A DNA stretch of 32,115 nucleotides from Bacteroidales bacterium (lineage in GTDB: Bacteria > Bacteroidota > Bacteroidia > Bacteroidales > UBA932): positions 1-32,115 of the forward strand of contig JAEETO010000017.1 in assembly GCA_016290385.1 (NCBI GenBank), written 5' to 3'. The notes under the pieces were generated by a model. That model was not told the origin of the DNA. It did not search any database and saw only the letters and a program-made list of their open reading frames with translations. Of this stretch, positions 26,058 through 32,115 are shown one piece after another. Position numbers and translations under genes: made by a program. Positions within the stretch are counted from its first letter, which is position 1. Every line of letters begins with the position of its first letter.

Positions 26058-27284
26058 ATGAAAAAGTTTTATCTTACCATATTCCTGCTATTGGGGACCT
26101 TGTCCCTCGTGCAGGCCCAGGCCATCCTGGTGGGAGACCGTTTCTATGACGGATTTGCCATTTATACCGTCCGGGAGATCCGGCCGGGCAATATCATCTA
26201 TATGACAGATGTCCTCGGAGACGAAGAACTGACGCTGGAGCAATGGGGTGACAACCCGGGTGTCTACCGGCTGCGGCCCAGCCGTAATGCCGAAGAACCG
26301 AAATACGGCGCCGAGTTCGGCTGCCGCGTCAACTATGTCAGCCAGCCGAACAACCAGTATCTGGAGGTCATCGGAGACAATGACATGGTCCTCAAGGTGC
26401 TGCCGCTCGTCCGGCCGATGGACGGCATCAAGGCGGGCAGTCTCTGGTACAGCGGATCGCTGGTATATGACGCAAACCCTGACGAGGATGGCTCCGTCCG
26501 GATGACAGCCATGGCCGAAGGCGAGGAGCATGCGTTCCTGATTACCCCGGCGATGGGCGGGACGGATCTGTTCGAGGTGTCAGACAGCCCTAACGGTGAG
26601 ATAAATTCCTATGATTATGCTGCATACGCTCGCCGGATCCGGCAGGACGGGCTGGATGTTATCTGCTTCTACGACAGGCAGAACCGCCTGACGGACGTGA
26701 TGCAGGCCACGCAGGACCAGGATGCACAAACTCTTAACGTGAAGCAATGGATGGCGCTGCTCTGCGGAAATTACAAGACAGAAGGCGGCGCAGCTTTTGA
26801 AATAGCTGATACCTGGTTCGCGTATAAAGGCTATGATTATCCCCTGGAGCCGGTCACCTTCAACGGGATGGTGACGGGCGTGCTCGATTTCGGCGACACG
26901 GAGCCCTTCGTCGGGCGGCTGGAAGCCGTCCCGACCCGGGACGGTCTGCTGCTCACCGAAGTCAAGATGGAAGACGGGGAGCCGTGGTTCGAGCGGACCG
27001 TTTCGTCCTATGCCCTGAAATGGGCCGGCAACCAAAGCCGCTTCGCCTTCGCCAGCGACATCCTGCTCAACGGTGTGCTCCACCGCTACGACAAGTCGCT
27101 GCTTCGCGTCATGCGCAATGCCATCCTGGCCTCGCACGGCTATGTGTTCCGGTCGAAAGACTTGAAATCCTATTTTGAAGCGCAGCCGTGGTACCATCCG
27201 GCCGCGAACAACGCCAACATCCAGCTCTCCCTGCTGGAACAGCTCAACATCGCCCTGATCCAGGCTGCCGAACGGGCAGAATAA
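26058..27284 (+). CDS. Exported protein with C-terminal YARHG domain
   Basis: A 408-residue protein with a signal peptide (KKFYLTIFLLLGTLSLVQAQ, cleavage probably after the AQA near residue 22). The middle is not recognised; it is rich in beta strands and acidic residues, with no catalytic motif seen. The C-terminal domain (about 345-400) matches the YARHG pattern: MRNAILASHGYVF, then a YF pair and PWYHP. YARHG domains occur in exported Bacteroidota and Firmicutes proteins of unknown function and are thought to sit outside the cytoplasm. It starts four bases after der, so it is likely transcribed with it. It converges on the lipoprotein gene at 27313 with 28 bases between the stops. Confidence 0.8.
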   Translation: MKKFYLTIFLLLGTLSLVQAQAILVGDRFYDGFAIYTVREIRPGNIIYMTDVLGDEELTLEQWGDNPGVYRLRPSRNAEEPKYGAEFGCRVNYVSQPNNQYLEVIGDNDMVLKVLPLVRPMDGIKAGSLWYSGSLVYDANPDEDGSVRMTAMAEGEEHAFLITPAMGGTDLFEVSDSPNGEINSYDYAAYARRIRQDGLDVICFYDRQNRLTDVMQATQDQDAQTLNVKQWMALLCGNYKTEGGAAFEIADTWFAYKGYDYPLEPVTFNGMVTGVLDFGDTEPFVGRLEAVPTRDGLLLTEVKMEDGEPWFERTVSSYALKWAGNQSRFAFASDILLNGVLHRYDKSLLRVMRNAILASHGYVFRSKDLKSYFEAQPWYHPAANNANIQLSLLEQLNIALIQAAERAE

Positions 27285-27312
27285 CGGAGCTGCAGGGGTT
27301 GATGCCGGAAGG

Positions 27313-27798
27313 TTATTGCTTTTTGAGTTTGATATCAGGCATCTTGATGTCGGCTGTTCCGACAGACCATGCGCTTTTATCGTTTTTGTCCTTAATGAAC
27401 GTAAAAGAGCTGCTACGAAGGCTGTCGCTGGCGAATTCGCCGCCGTTCGCAGCACCATCGATATCTTTCACGTTGACCTGTACCGTGGTATATGGTATGT
27501 CGTTCATTTCTACCAAGTAGGTTCCCTTCGTGTCGGTCCTGACAGGTTGATGATTCTTAGGGACAGCATAGTCCTGTCCTTCATAATTGGTCACGCCATA
27601 CAGATAGACTTCTATGTTCTGTATGGGGTTTCCGCTCTCATCGGTGACTTTGCCTTTAACGGAGAAATGGGCCGTTGGTGAGCCGTACATTACTTCGACG
27701 ATACCGAGCTCTTCGCAGCTCACACCTATACCCAGGAGGGCAAGCAACATAGAGAAGAACCTGAGCGCGCGAGCTTTGTTATGTTTTTGCGTTTTCAT
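27313..27798 (-). CDS. Putative lipoprotein of the rSAM/lipoprotein system (orphan)
   Basis: A 161-residue lipoprotein. The N-terminus is basic (KTQKHNKARALRFF), then hydrophobic, with lipobox IGVSC and C28 as the lipidated residue. It continues as VMYGSPTAHFSVKGKVTDES and a small carboxypeptidase-regulatory-like beta domain (GNPIQNIEVYLYG, TDTKGTYLVEMNDIPYTTVQVNVKD). This start and the MYGSP-FSVKGKV layout match my memory of the Bacteroidota family of putative lipoproteins encoded beside a radical SAM enzyme. No radical SAM gene is present within the window on either side, so the partner is missing here or encoded elsewhere. A longer in-frame start at 27930 would put repeat DNA into the protein and is not favoured. 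Confidence 0.7.
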   Translation of the reverse strand: MKTQKHNKARALRFFSMLLALLGIGVSCEELGIVEVMYGSPTAHFSVKGKVTDESGNPIQNIEVYLYGVTNYEGQDYAVPKNHQPVRTDTKGTYLVEMNDIPYTTVQVNVKDIDGAANGGEFASDSLRSSSFTFIKDKNDKSAWSVGTADIKMPDIKLKKQ

Positions 27799-27831
27799 AG
27801 AGATGTGATGTGTCTGTTTTTTCCATAGATG

Positions 27832-27840
27832 CAAAATGTA
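27832..27840 (-). promoter_or_regulatory. Imperfect -7 box for the orphan lipoprotein
   Basis: Reads TACATTTTG on the minus strand, which is TAnnTTTG with one extra base. It lies 33 bases upstream of the start codon at 27798. No better box is seen in the 130 bases further upstream. Confidence 0.3.
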
Positions 27841-27862
27841 GGAGAAATGTTGAGTCGACAAA

Positions 27863-27910
27863 CAGGGGAATCCTTTCCCCCGTGCTCCACCGGGGCAGCC
27901 GCGAAGCAGC
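27863..27910 (+). repeat. Structured direct repeat, copy 1 (left of ATPase gene)
   Basis: A 48-base unit matching 29150-29197 at 44 of 48 positions in the same orientation. It folds into three successive hairpins: GGGGAA/TTCCCC, GCTCC/GGGGC and GCCGC/GCAGC (the last with one C·A mismatch). In the second hairpin the T in place of C keeps pairing as a G·T wobble. Confidence 0.75.
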
Positions 27911-27920
27911 ACGGAAAAAC

Positions 27921-27948
27921 TTATTAACATTTTGTTATTAACATTTTG
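27921..27948 (+). repeat. Tandem 14-base repeat in the ATPase promoter region
   Basis: TTATTAACATTTTG occurs twice in perfect tandem. The TTTG of the first copy (27931-27934) sits 19 bases before the -7 box, the spacing expected of a -33 element; the second copy's TTTG is only five bases away. Losing one copy would change promoter spacing. Confidence 0.85.
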
Positions 27949-27961
27949 TTAATTATCTTTG
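27931..27961 (+). promoter_or_regulatory. Bacteroidota sigma-A type promoter for the ATPase gene
   Basis: TTTG (27931-27934), 19-base spacer, TATCTTTG (27954-27961). This is the best complete -33/-7 pair in the window. The ATG follows 16 bases after the -7 box. Confidence 0.75.
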
Positions 27962-27977
27962 CAAAAAAGATACGGTT

Positions 27978-29108
27978 ATGAATGAGAACCCTTTCATCCT
28001 GGAGCCTTATAGATCAAAGGCATATTTCTGCGACAGAGAGAAAGAAACGGAGGAAATCATCCGCAATATCACAAATGGGCGGAATACCACGCTCATCTCT
28101 CCCCGAAGGCTGGGAAAGACCGGCCTCATTTTTCGGGTGTTTGACGAGATGAAGGCGAGAAAACTGCCCTTTGAAACCATCTATGTGGACATAAGTGACA
28201 CATTGTCCATAGAAGAGTTCATCAAGGCAATCTCAGATGCCGTCGTCAATAAACTCGGAAAACAGCAGAAGATCACGGCATTTTTCAAGACACTGAAAAG
28301 TGTCCGTCCTTTGCTGGGCATTGATCCCCTGACCGGTTCCCCTCAAGTGTCCTTCACCTTCGCAAACGACAGCCAAAAGCAAAATACTTTGAAAGAGGTG
28401 TTGGATTATCTGGAAAACTTTCCGCAGAAGGTCGTGCTTGCCATCGACGAGTTCCAGCAGATTCGGGAGTATAATGATGTCAACATGGAAGCGATTCTCC
28501 GGAAGCATATCCAGCATCTGCATAATGTCCGTTTCATCTATTGCGGAAGCAAGAAGCACACGATGACCGACATGTTCACCAATGCAAAAAAGCCCTTCTA
28601 CGAGAGTACTTCCTTCTCTTATCTTTCAAAACTGCCCATCCCGGTTTATTCGGCTTTCATCAAGGAGAAATTCGCATCGGCAGGAAAAGCCATCGACGAC
28701 GATACCATCAACTATATCATCGAATGGACGAATGATCATACCTACTATACGCAACGGTTGTGTAATGAAGTGTTCTCCCTTTCCGGGAATGTTGTCGTCC
28801 GGAATGATATGGTGGCTGCCATTCAGTCCATCCTTGATTCCGAACGGGACCGTTTTCAGGAAATCCGCCGGCTGGTTACTCGCTCCCAATGGAAGATGCT
28901 GGAAGCTCTTGCCCGGGAAGGCAGCGTCTCACAGATAACCTCCGCCGCTTTCCTGTACAAATATAAGATCTCTTCCGGGCCGACCGCATTGAGAAACATA
29001 AAGGCGCTGATGGACAAGGAATTGGTTTTGGCAACGACGACTGATGAGGGTACGTCTTATTCGGTTTATAATGTCTTTCTGTCTCGATATTTGGAAATGG
29101 ATCGATAA
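27978..29108 (+). CDS. AAA/STAND-type ATP-binding protein (accessory ATPase)
   Basis: A 376-residue P-loop ATPase of the archaeal-type ATPase_2 group, common as accessory genes in Bacteroidales. The N-terminal FILEPYRSKAYFCDREKE is the usual entry, the P-loop reads SPRRLGKTG (41-49) without the first glycine, as typical in this group, and Walker B is VVLAIDEFQQI (152-162). The sensor-like stretch RFIYCGSKKHTM follows. The C-terminal 90 residues resemble a winged-helix domain (LAREGSVSQITSAAFLYKYKISSGPTALRNIKALMDKELV). GC content is visibly lower than in neighbours, direct repeats flank it and a tRNA gene lies next door, all suggesting transfer. Role unknown; defence or regulation are guesses. 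Confidence 0.85.
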   Translation: MNENPFILEPYRSKAYFCDREKETEEIIRNITNGRNTTLISPRRLGKTGLIFRVFDEMKARKLPFETIYVDISDTLSIEEFIKAISDAVVNKLGKQQKITAFFKTLKSVRPLLGIDPLTGSPQVSFTFANDSQKQNTLKEVLDYLENFPQKVVLAIDEFQQIREYNDVNMEAILRKHIQHLHNVRFIYCGSKKHTMTDMFTNAKKPFYESTSFSYLSKLPIPVYSAFIKEKFASAGKAIDDDTINYIIEWTNDHTYYTQRLCNEVFSLSGNVVVRNDMVAAIQSILDSERDRFQEIRRLVTRSQWKMLEALAREGSVSQITSAAFLYKYKISSGPTALRNIKALMDKELVLATTTDEGTSYSVYNVFLSRYLEMDR

Positions 29109-29120
29109 AGCCGGTTCGGA

Positions 29121-29134
29121 GGCGCGAAAGCGCC
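29121..29134 (+). other. GNRA-loop hairpin after the ATPase gene
   Basis: GGCGC (29121-29125), GAAA loop, GCGCC (29130-29134). It lies 12 bases after the ATPase stop codon, immediately before repeat copy 2. No T-tract follows, so it is more likely a 3'-end stabiliser than a terminator. Confidence 0.5.
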
Positions 29135-29149
29135 GACAGAAAGGGGTAT

Positions 29150-29197
29150 CGGGGGAATCCTTTCCCCCGTGCCCCACTGGGGCAGCCGCGAAGCGGC
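29150..29197 (+). repeat. Structured direct repeat, copy 2 (right of ATPase gene)
   Basis: Matches copy 1 at 44 of 48 positions. Three perfect hairpins: GGGGGAA with TTCCCCC (29151-29157, 29162-29168), GCCCC with GGGGC (29171-29175, 29179-29183) and GCCGC with GCGGC (29185-29189, 29193-29197). Together with copy 1 it brackets a 1.29-kb segment carrying the ATPase gene. Confidence 0.75.
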
Positions 29198-29211
29198 GGG
29201 GGTTGAGGCCG

Positions 29212-29271
29212 GAGTCCTCCCTCCGCACAAAGCGAAAAAGCCAGCCGAAATGGCTGGCTTTCAATGCTTTG

Positions 29272-29288
<17 letters not shown>
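29212..29288. repeat. 77-base imperfect palindrome containing the tRNA-fMet 3' end and its terminator
   Basis: The left arm GAGTCCTCCCTCCGC (29212-29226), ACAAAGC (29227-29233) and AAAGCCAGCC (29237-29246) is repeated inverted on the right at 29274-29288, 29266-29272 and 29252-29261. Only one bulged base and a 3/4-base internal loop interrupt 32 pairs. The right outer arm is the 3' end of the tRNA gene. Confidence 0.85.
29237..29261 (-). terminator. Rho-independent terminator of tRNA-fMet
   Basis: On the minus strand, AAAGCCAGCC and GGCTGGCTTT form ten pairs around a 5-base loop, followed by a T5 tract (29235-29239 on the plus strand as A5). It starts ten bases after the tRNA 3' end. Confidence 0.85.
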
Positions 29289-29344
<56 letters not shown>

Positions 29345-29357
29345 GTGTATTGGGTTG

Positions 29358-29365
29358 CAAAAGTA
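29358..29365 (-). promoter_or_regulatory. -7 promoter box for tRNA-fMet
   Basis: Reads TACTTTTG on the minus strand, 13 bases between the box and the mature 5' end, leaving a short 5' leader. Confidence 0.6.
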
Positions 29366-29400
29366 GAAACATTTTTTGAATTGACAAAATTTTATTTTCG

Positions 29401-29408
29401 TAACTTCG
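29401..29408 (+). promoter_or_regulatory. Candidate -7 box for xth
   Basis: Reads TAACTTCG, one base off the consensus, ending four bases before the ATG. A second candidate TATTTTCG abuts it at 29393-29400. Either would give a leaderless or near-leaderless mRNA, as for uvrD. Confidence 0.4.
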
Positions 29409-29412
29409 TAGC

Positions 29413-30165
29413 ATGAAACTGATCAGTTGGAATGTCAATGGCCTCAGGGCCGTCGCCCAGAAGGGATTTGTCGATGTTTTTACGGCGCTTGACGCCGATT
29501 TTTTCTGCCTGCAGGAGACCAAGCTGCAGGAAGGCCAGATCGACCTGGACTTCCTGGGATACCAGTCTTTCTGGAATTATGCCGAGAAGAAGGGCTATTC
29601 CGGGACGGCTACCTACACCCGCCATGCTCCGCTTTCCGTCATGCGCGGCATCGGCGTGGAAGAACACGACCACGAAGGCCGCGTGCTGACGTTGGAGATG
29701 CCCGATTTTTATCTGGTCAATGTCTATACGCCCAATTCCCAGGACGGCTTGCGGCGCCTGGACTACCGGATGCAGTGGGAAGATGCCTTCCGTGATTTTG
29801 TTTGCGGCCTGGCAGCCCGCAAGGGTGTGGTGATCTGCGGCGACATGAACGTGGCCCACGAGGAAATTGACCTGAAGAACCCTGCCACCAACCATTTCAA
29901 CGCCGGCTTTTCCGACGAAGAGCGAGCCAAGATGAGCGAGCTGCTGGCCGCCGGTTTCCGCGACAGTTGGCGCGACGCCCATCCCGAAGAAGCAAAATAT
30001 TCCTGGTGGTCCTACCGGATGGCTGCCCGCGAACGGAACGTCGGGTGGCGCATCGACTATTTCCTGGTTTCCGAAGGCTTCGCTCCACGCATCTCCGGAA
30101 CCGACATCCATAACGAAATCTTCGGCTCCGACCATTGCCCGGTCGAGCTGCTGCTGACAGACTGA
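29413..30165 (+). CDS. xth: Exodeoxyribonuclease III (AP endonuclease)
   Basis: Base-excision repair enzyme that cuts at abasic sites and trims 3' ends. The 250-residue protein has all ExoIII/APE1 motifs: ISWNVNGLRA at the start, the metal ligand in CLQETKLQ (32-39), Y in NVYTPNSQDG, GDMNVAHEEIDLKNP with the catalytic Asp/Asn, YSWWSYR, WRIDYFLVS and the terminal GSDHCPVEL with the catalytic histidine. Length is typical of the ExoA type. Followed by the M28 peptidase gene after 17 bases, perhaps as one transcript. Confidence 0.95.
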   Translation: MKLISWNVNGLRAVAQKGFVDVFTALDADFFCLQETKLQEGQIDLDFLGYQSFWNYAEKKGYSGTATYTRHAPLSVMRGIGVEEHDHEGRVLTLEMPDFYLVNVYTPNSQDGLRRLDYRMQWEDAFRDFVCGLAARKGVVICGDMNVAHEEIDLKNPATNHFNAGFSDEERAKMSELLAAGFRDSWRDAHPEEAKYSWWSYRMAARERNVGWRIDYFLVSEGFAPRISGTDIHNEIFGSDHCPVELLLTD

Positions 30166-30182
30166 TCCTATTCTTCACCATA

Positions 30183-31532
30183 ATGAAAACACTGATGCAT
30201 TGGATAGCCAGCGCGGCCCTCGTCGGCTTGCTGGCCGCCTGCTCTGCCAGGCCTTCATCCGCTCCCGCCCCAAGCGATCCCCTGATCGCCAGCGCTGTCA
30301 CCCAAGTCAGTCCCGACAGCATCCGGAACTATATCGAGGAACTGGTCGCCTTTCATACGCGGCACACCCTCAGCACCCAGACGGATCCTGAAAAAGGAAT
30401 CGGCGCCGCAGTCAACTATTTGGTAAACAGGTGCGAAACCTGGGCCGGAAAAGCTGCCGGTGTCCGTCCTGTACCCACCGTCGAGGTGCTGCACCACCCG
30501 GCAGGCGAGAAAGGAGGCCGTTTCGACCGCATCATTTCCGCACCCGAGGTGCTGGTCACGATTCCCGGGACCAAGGGCGAGCGCGAGATCCTGCTCTCGG
30601 CCCATATCGACACCCGGGTAGCTGACGTGATGGACTCCACGGCTTTCGCTCCCGGCGCCAATGACGATGGAAGCGGCCTGGCCTGCCTGCTTGAAGTGGT
30701 GCGCATCCTGTCGGAAATCCCGCTGGAACAGACTGTCAAGTGCATGTTTGTATCCGGGGAAGAGCAGGGTTTGAACGGCTCCACTTTCTTTGCCGCCAAA
30801 GCAAAGGAAGAACAGTGGCCGATCCTGGCGATGATCAACAACGATATGATCGGCAATGCCGAGGCCAGCGGAACCGGTTTGATAGAAGACCACAAAGTCC
30901 GTATCTTTTCAGAGAGCCGCAGCGGAGAGGACAGCGATCCCCGCCAGCTGGCGCGCTATATCAAGGAAACGGCTGAAGCTTATGTGCCGGACCAGGAAGT
31001 GGTGCTGATCTATCGCAATGACCGCTATCGCCGCAGCGGCGACCACACGCCCTTCCTGCGGCAAGGCTTCACGGCCGTCCGCATGAGCGAATACTGCGAG
31101 AACTATGACCGGACCCACCAGGATGTCAGAACCGAAAACGGCATCGACTTTGGCGACCTGATCACTGGGGTTGACATCCCTTCGCTGACGCGAAATGTCA
31201 GGATCAACCTGGCCAGCGTGATGAACCTGGCCCAGGCACCCGACCGGCCTGCCAATGCACGGATTGCCAATGCCAATGAACTGGAGAACCATACCGTGAT
31301 CGCCTGGGATCCCGTCAGGCTGGCAGATGGCAGTTTTGATACGGAAGTTTCCTATCAGATTCTCCTGCGGGAAACGGATCAGCCGGTATGGACGATACTC
31401 GGCAGCGTTCCGGCCAACCCGTCGCTGATGACGCAGTCTTTCCACTGCCCGCTCAGCAAGGACAACTATTTCTTCGCCGTCCGGGCCGTCTCGCCCGCCG
31501 GCAATCCCAGCCTTCCGGCCATCGCCCGTTAA
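30183..31532 (+). CDS. M28-family zinc peptidase lipoprotein with C-terminal Fn3-like domain
   Basis: A 449-residue exported metallopeptidase. The signal ends in lipobox GLLAAC with C20 lipidated. The M28 core shows all zinc-site motifs: SAHIDTR (H141), GANDDGSG (D161), SGEEQG (catalytic E193, ligand E194), NNDMIG (D221) and SGDHTPF (last histidine). A C-terminal domain of about 90 residues (HTVIAWDPVRLADGSFDTEV to FFAVRAVSPAG) looks like fibronectin type III. Family members are aminopeptidases or related exopeptidases, here probably on the cell surface or facing the periplasm. The in-frame start at 30135 would overlap xth; ATG 30183 gives the signal peptide. Its stop overlaps the rsmI stop on the other strand by four bases. 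Confidence 0.92.
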   Translation: MKTLMHWIASAALVGLLAACSARPSSAPAPSDPLIASAVTQVSPDSIRNYIEELVAFHTRHTLSTQTDPEKGIGAAVNYLVNRCETWAGKAAGVRPVPTVEVLHHPAGEKGGRFDRIISAPEVLVTIPGTKGEREILLSAHIDTRVADVMDSTAFAPGANDDGSGLACLLEVVRILSEIPLEQTVKCMFVSGEEQGLNGSTFFAAKAKEEQWPILAMINNDMIGNAEASGTGLIEDHKVRIFSESRSGEDSDPRQLARYIKETAEAYVPDQEVVLIYRNDRYRRSGDHTPFLRQGFTAVRMSEYCENYDRTHQDVRTENGIDFGDLITGVDIPSLTRNVRINLASVMNLAQAPDRPANARIANANELENHTVIAWDPVRLADGSFDTEVSYQILLRETDQPVWTILGSVPANPSLMTQSFHCPLSKDNYFFAVRAVSPAGNPSLPAIAR

Positions 31533-32115
31533 GCAGGCAGCCCCCTGACCACGAGGACGATCTCCCCTTTCGGCGGAGTCTGTGAAAAATAGTCGTATAA
31601 TCCCTGCAGGGTGCCGCGGTGCGTGGTGTCGTGCAGTTTGGAGATTTCGCGCGAAACAGAAGCCGGACGGTCTCCGCCGAAGGTTTCCACGAACTGACCC
31701 AGGGTCTTGACCAGCCGGAAAGGCGATTCATAGAAAATCATCGTCCGCTTTTCGGTCGCAAGTTCGGCCAGTTTCGTCTGGCGGCCTTTCTTCACGGGCA
31801 GAAAGCCCTCGAAGCAGAAGCGGTCGCAGGGAAAGCCTGAGTTGACGAGTGCGGGTACGAAGGCGGTGGCTCCGGGCAAAGTCTCTACTTCAATCCCGGC
31901 TTCTACGCAGGTGCGGACCAGCAGGAAGCCCGGGTCGGAGATACCCGGCGTTCCGGCATCGCTGATCAGCGCGACGGTCTGACCGGCGAGGATGCGCTGC
32001 TTGACGCTTTCGACGCGCTCATGTTCGTTGAATTTGTGGTGCGATTCCATCCGGGCCGTGATCTCGTAATGCTTCAGCAACACGGAACTTGTGCGGGTGT
32101 CTTCGGCCAGGATGA
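31529..32115 (-). CDS. rsmI: 16S rRNA (cytidine(1402)-2'-O)-methyltransferase (partial, N-terminus outside window)
   Basis: Methylates the ribose of C1402 in 16S rRNA using S-adenosylmethionine. The visible 194 or so residues start at ILAEDTRTSSVLLKHY at the window edge and include HEHER-like FNEHERVES, the SAM-site motif SDAGTPGISDPG, LPGATAFVPALVNSG and FYESPFRLVKTL, and a C-terminal KGEIVLVVRG, all characteristic of RsmI. The reading frame stays open to base 32115, so the first about 25-30 residues are missing only because the window ends. It converges on the M28 gene; the two stop codons overlap. Confidence 0.95.
   Translation of the reverse strand, partial: ILAEDTRTSSVLLKHYEITARMESHHKFNEHERVESVKQRILAGQTVALISDAGTPGISDPGFLLVRTCVEAGIEVETLPGATAFVPALVNSGFPCDRFCFEGFLPVKKGRQTKLAELATEKRTMIFYESPFRLVKTLGQFVETFGGDRPASVSREISKLHDTTHRGTLQGLYDYFSQTPPKGEIVLVVRGLPA

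Noticed and set aside
27799..27930. N-terminal extension of the orphan lipoprotein up to 27930
   Set aside because: It would translate the structured repeat and place a non-signal sequence before a good lipoprotein signal; the ATG at 27798 fits the family start.
27863..29197. Insertion sequence or transposon around the ATPase gene
   Set aside because: No transposase, no terminal inverted repeats and no target-site duplication is seen; the flanking repeats are direct and internally structured, so a mobile element is only a possibility.

Overview
The window is a GC-rich (about 60% by eye) chromosomal segment of a member of the Bacteroidota, most likely Bacteroidales. The gene content points there: nqrA, an ftsK–LolA-like pair preceded by a DUF4290 gene, Bacteroidota-type ParE, a cmk–ispH pair, a YARHG-domain exported protein and an rSAM/lipoprotein-system lipoprotein. 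Start sites lack clear Shine-Dalgarno sequences, and most transcription units follow a TAnnTTTG element, the -7 box of the Bacteroidota primary sigma factor. No genus can be assigned from the sequence alone. No ribosomal RNA, CRISPR array, prophage or complete insertion sequence is visible, and no stretch longer than about 180 bases lacks a feature.

Layout. Bases 1-1219 hold the 5' part of nqrA (minus). Bases 1307-3715 hold a UvrD/PcrA helicase. Bases 3840-5095 hold an RsmF-type rRNA methyltransferase split into two ORFs. Bases 5125-5601 hold a Nudix hydrolase. Bases 5582-9205 (minus) are the DUF4290–ftsK–LolA-like operon. Bases 9281-10689 hold convergent rfbD and rfbC (dTDP-rhamnose). Bases 10764-14012 encode a 1082-residue flavo/iron-sulfur oxidoreductase, converging on an operon of pruA (P5C dehydrogenase) and an EamA transporter (14110-16671). 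Bases 16762-19992 hold deoxynucleoside kinase, parE and a PlsC-like acyltransferase. Bases 19971-21131 hold an NtrC-like response regulator without a DNA-binding domain. Bases 21208-27284 are a long co-directional run: cmk, ispH, efp, a transglutaminase lipoprotein, der and a YARHG protein. Bases 27313-29344 look like an accessory island: an orphan lipoprotein, a lower-GC ATPase gene flanked by structured direct repeats, and initiator tRNA-Met inside a long imperfect palindrome. Bases 29413-32115 hold xth, an M28 peptidase lipoprotein and partial rsmI.

Three observations stand out. (1) The 1082-residue protein puts into one chain the parts that HcnABC, sarcosine oxidase, hydroxyproline dehydrogenase and archaeal dye-linked proline dehydrogenase complexes spread over several subunits. 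Beside pruA it is a candidate one-chain proline or hydroxyproline dehydrogenase. (2) Four divergent gene pairs share one bidirectional promoter geometry: two back-to-back -7 boxes with exactly 13 bases between them, often with a T-run in the spacer. (3) The tRNA-fMet locus lies in a near-palindrome formed by an inverted copy of its own 3' end, next to direct repeats that bracket an ATPase gene.

Most of the rest is housekeeping: respiration, DNA repair and segregation, rRNA modification, nucleotide salvage, isoprenoid synthesis and translation. Strands alternate often, and several convergent genes overlap at their 3' ends.
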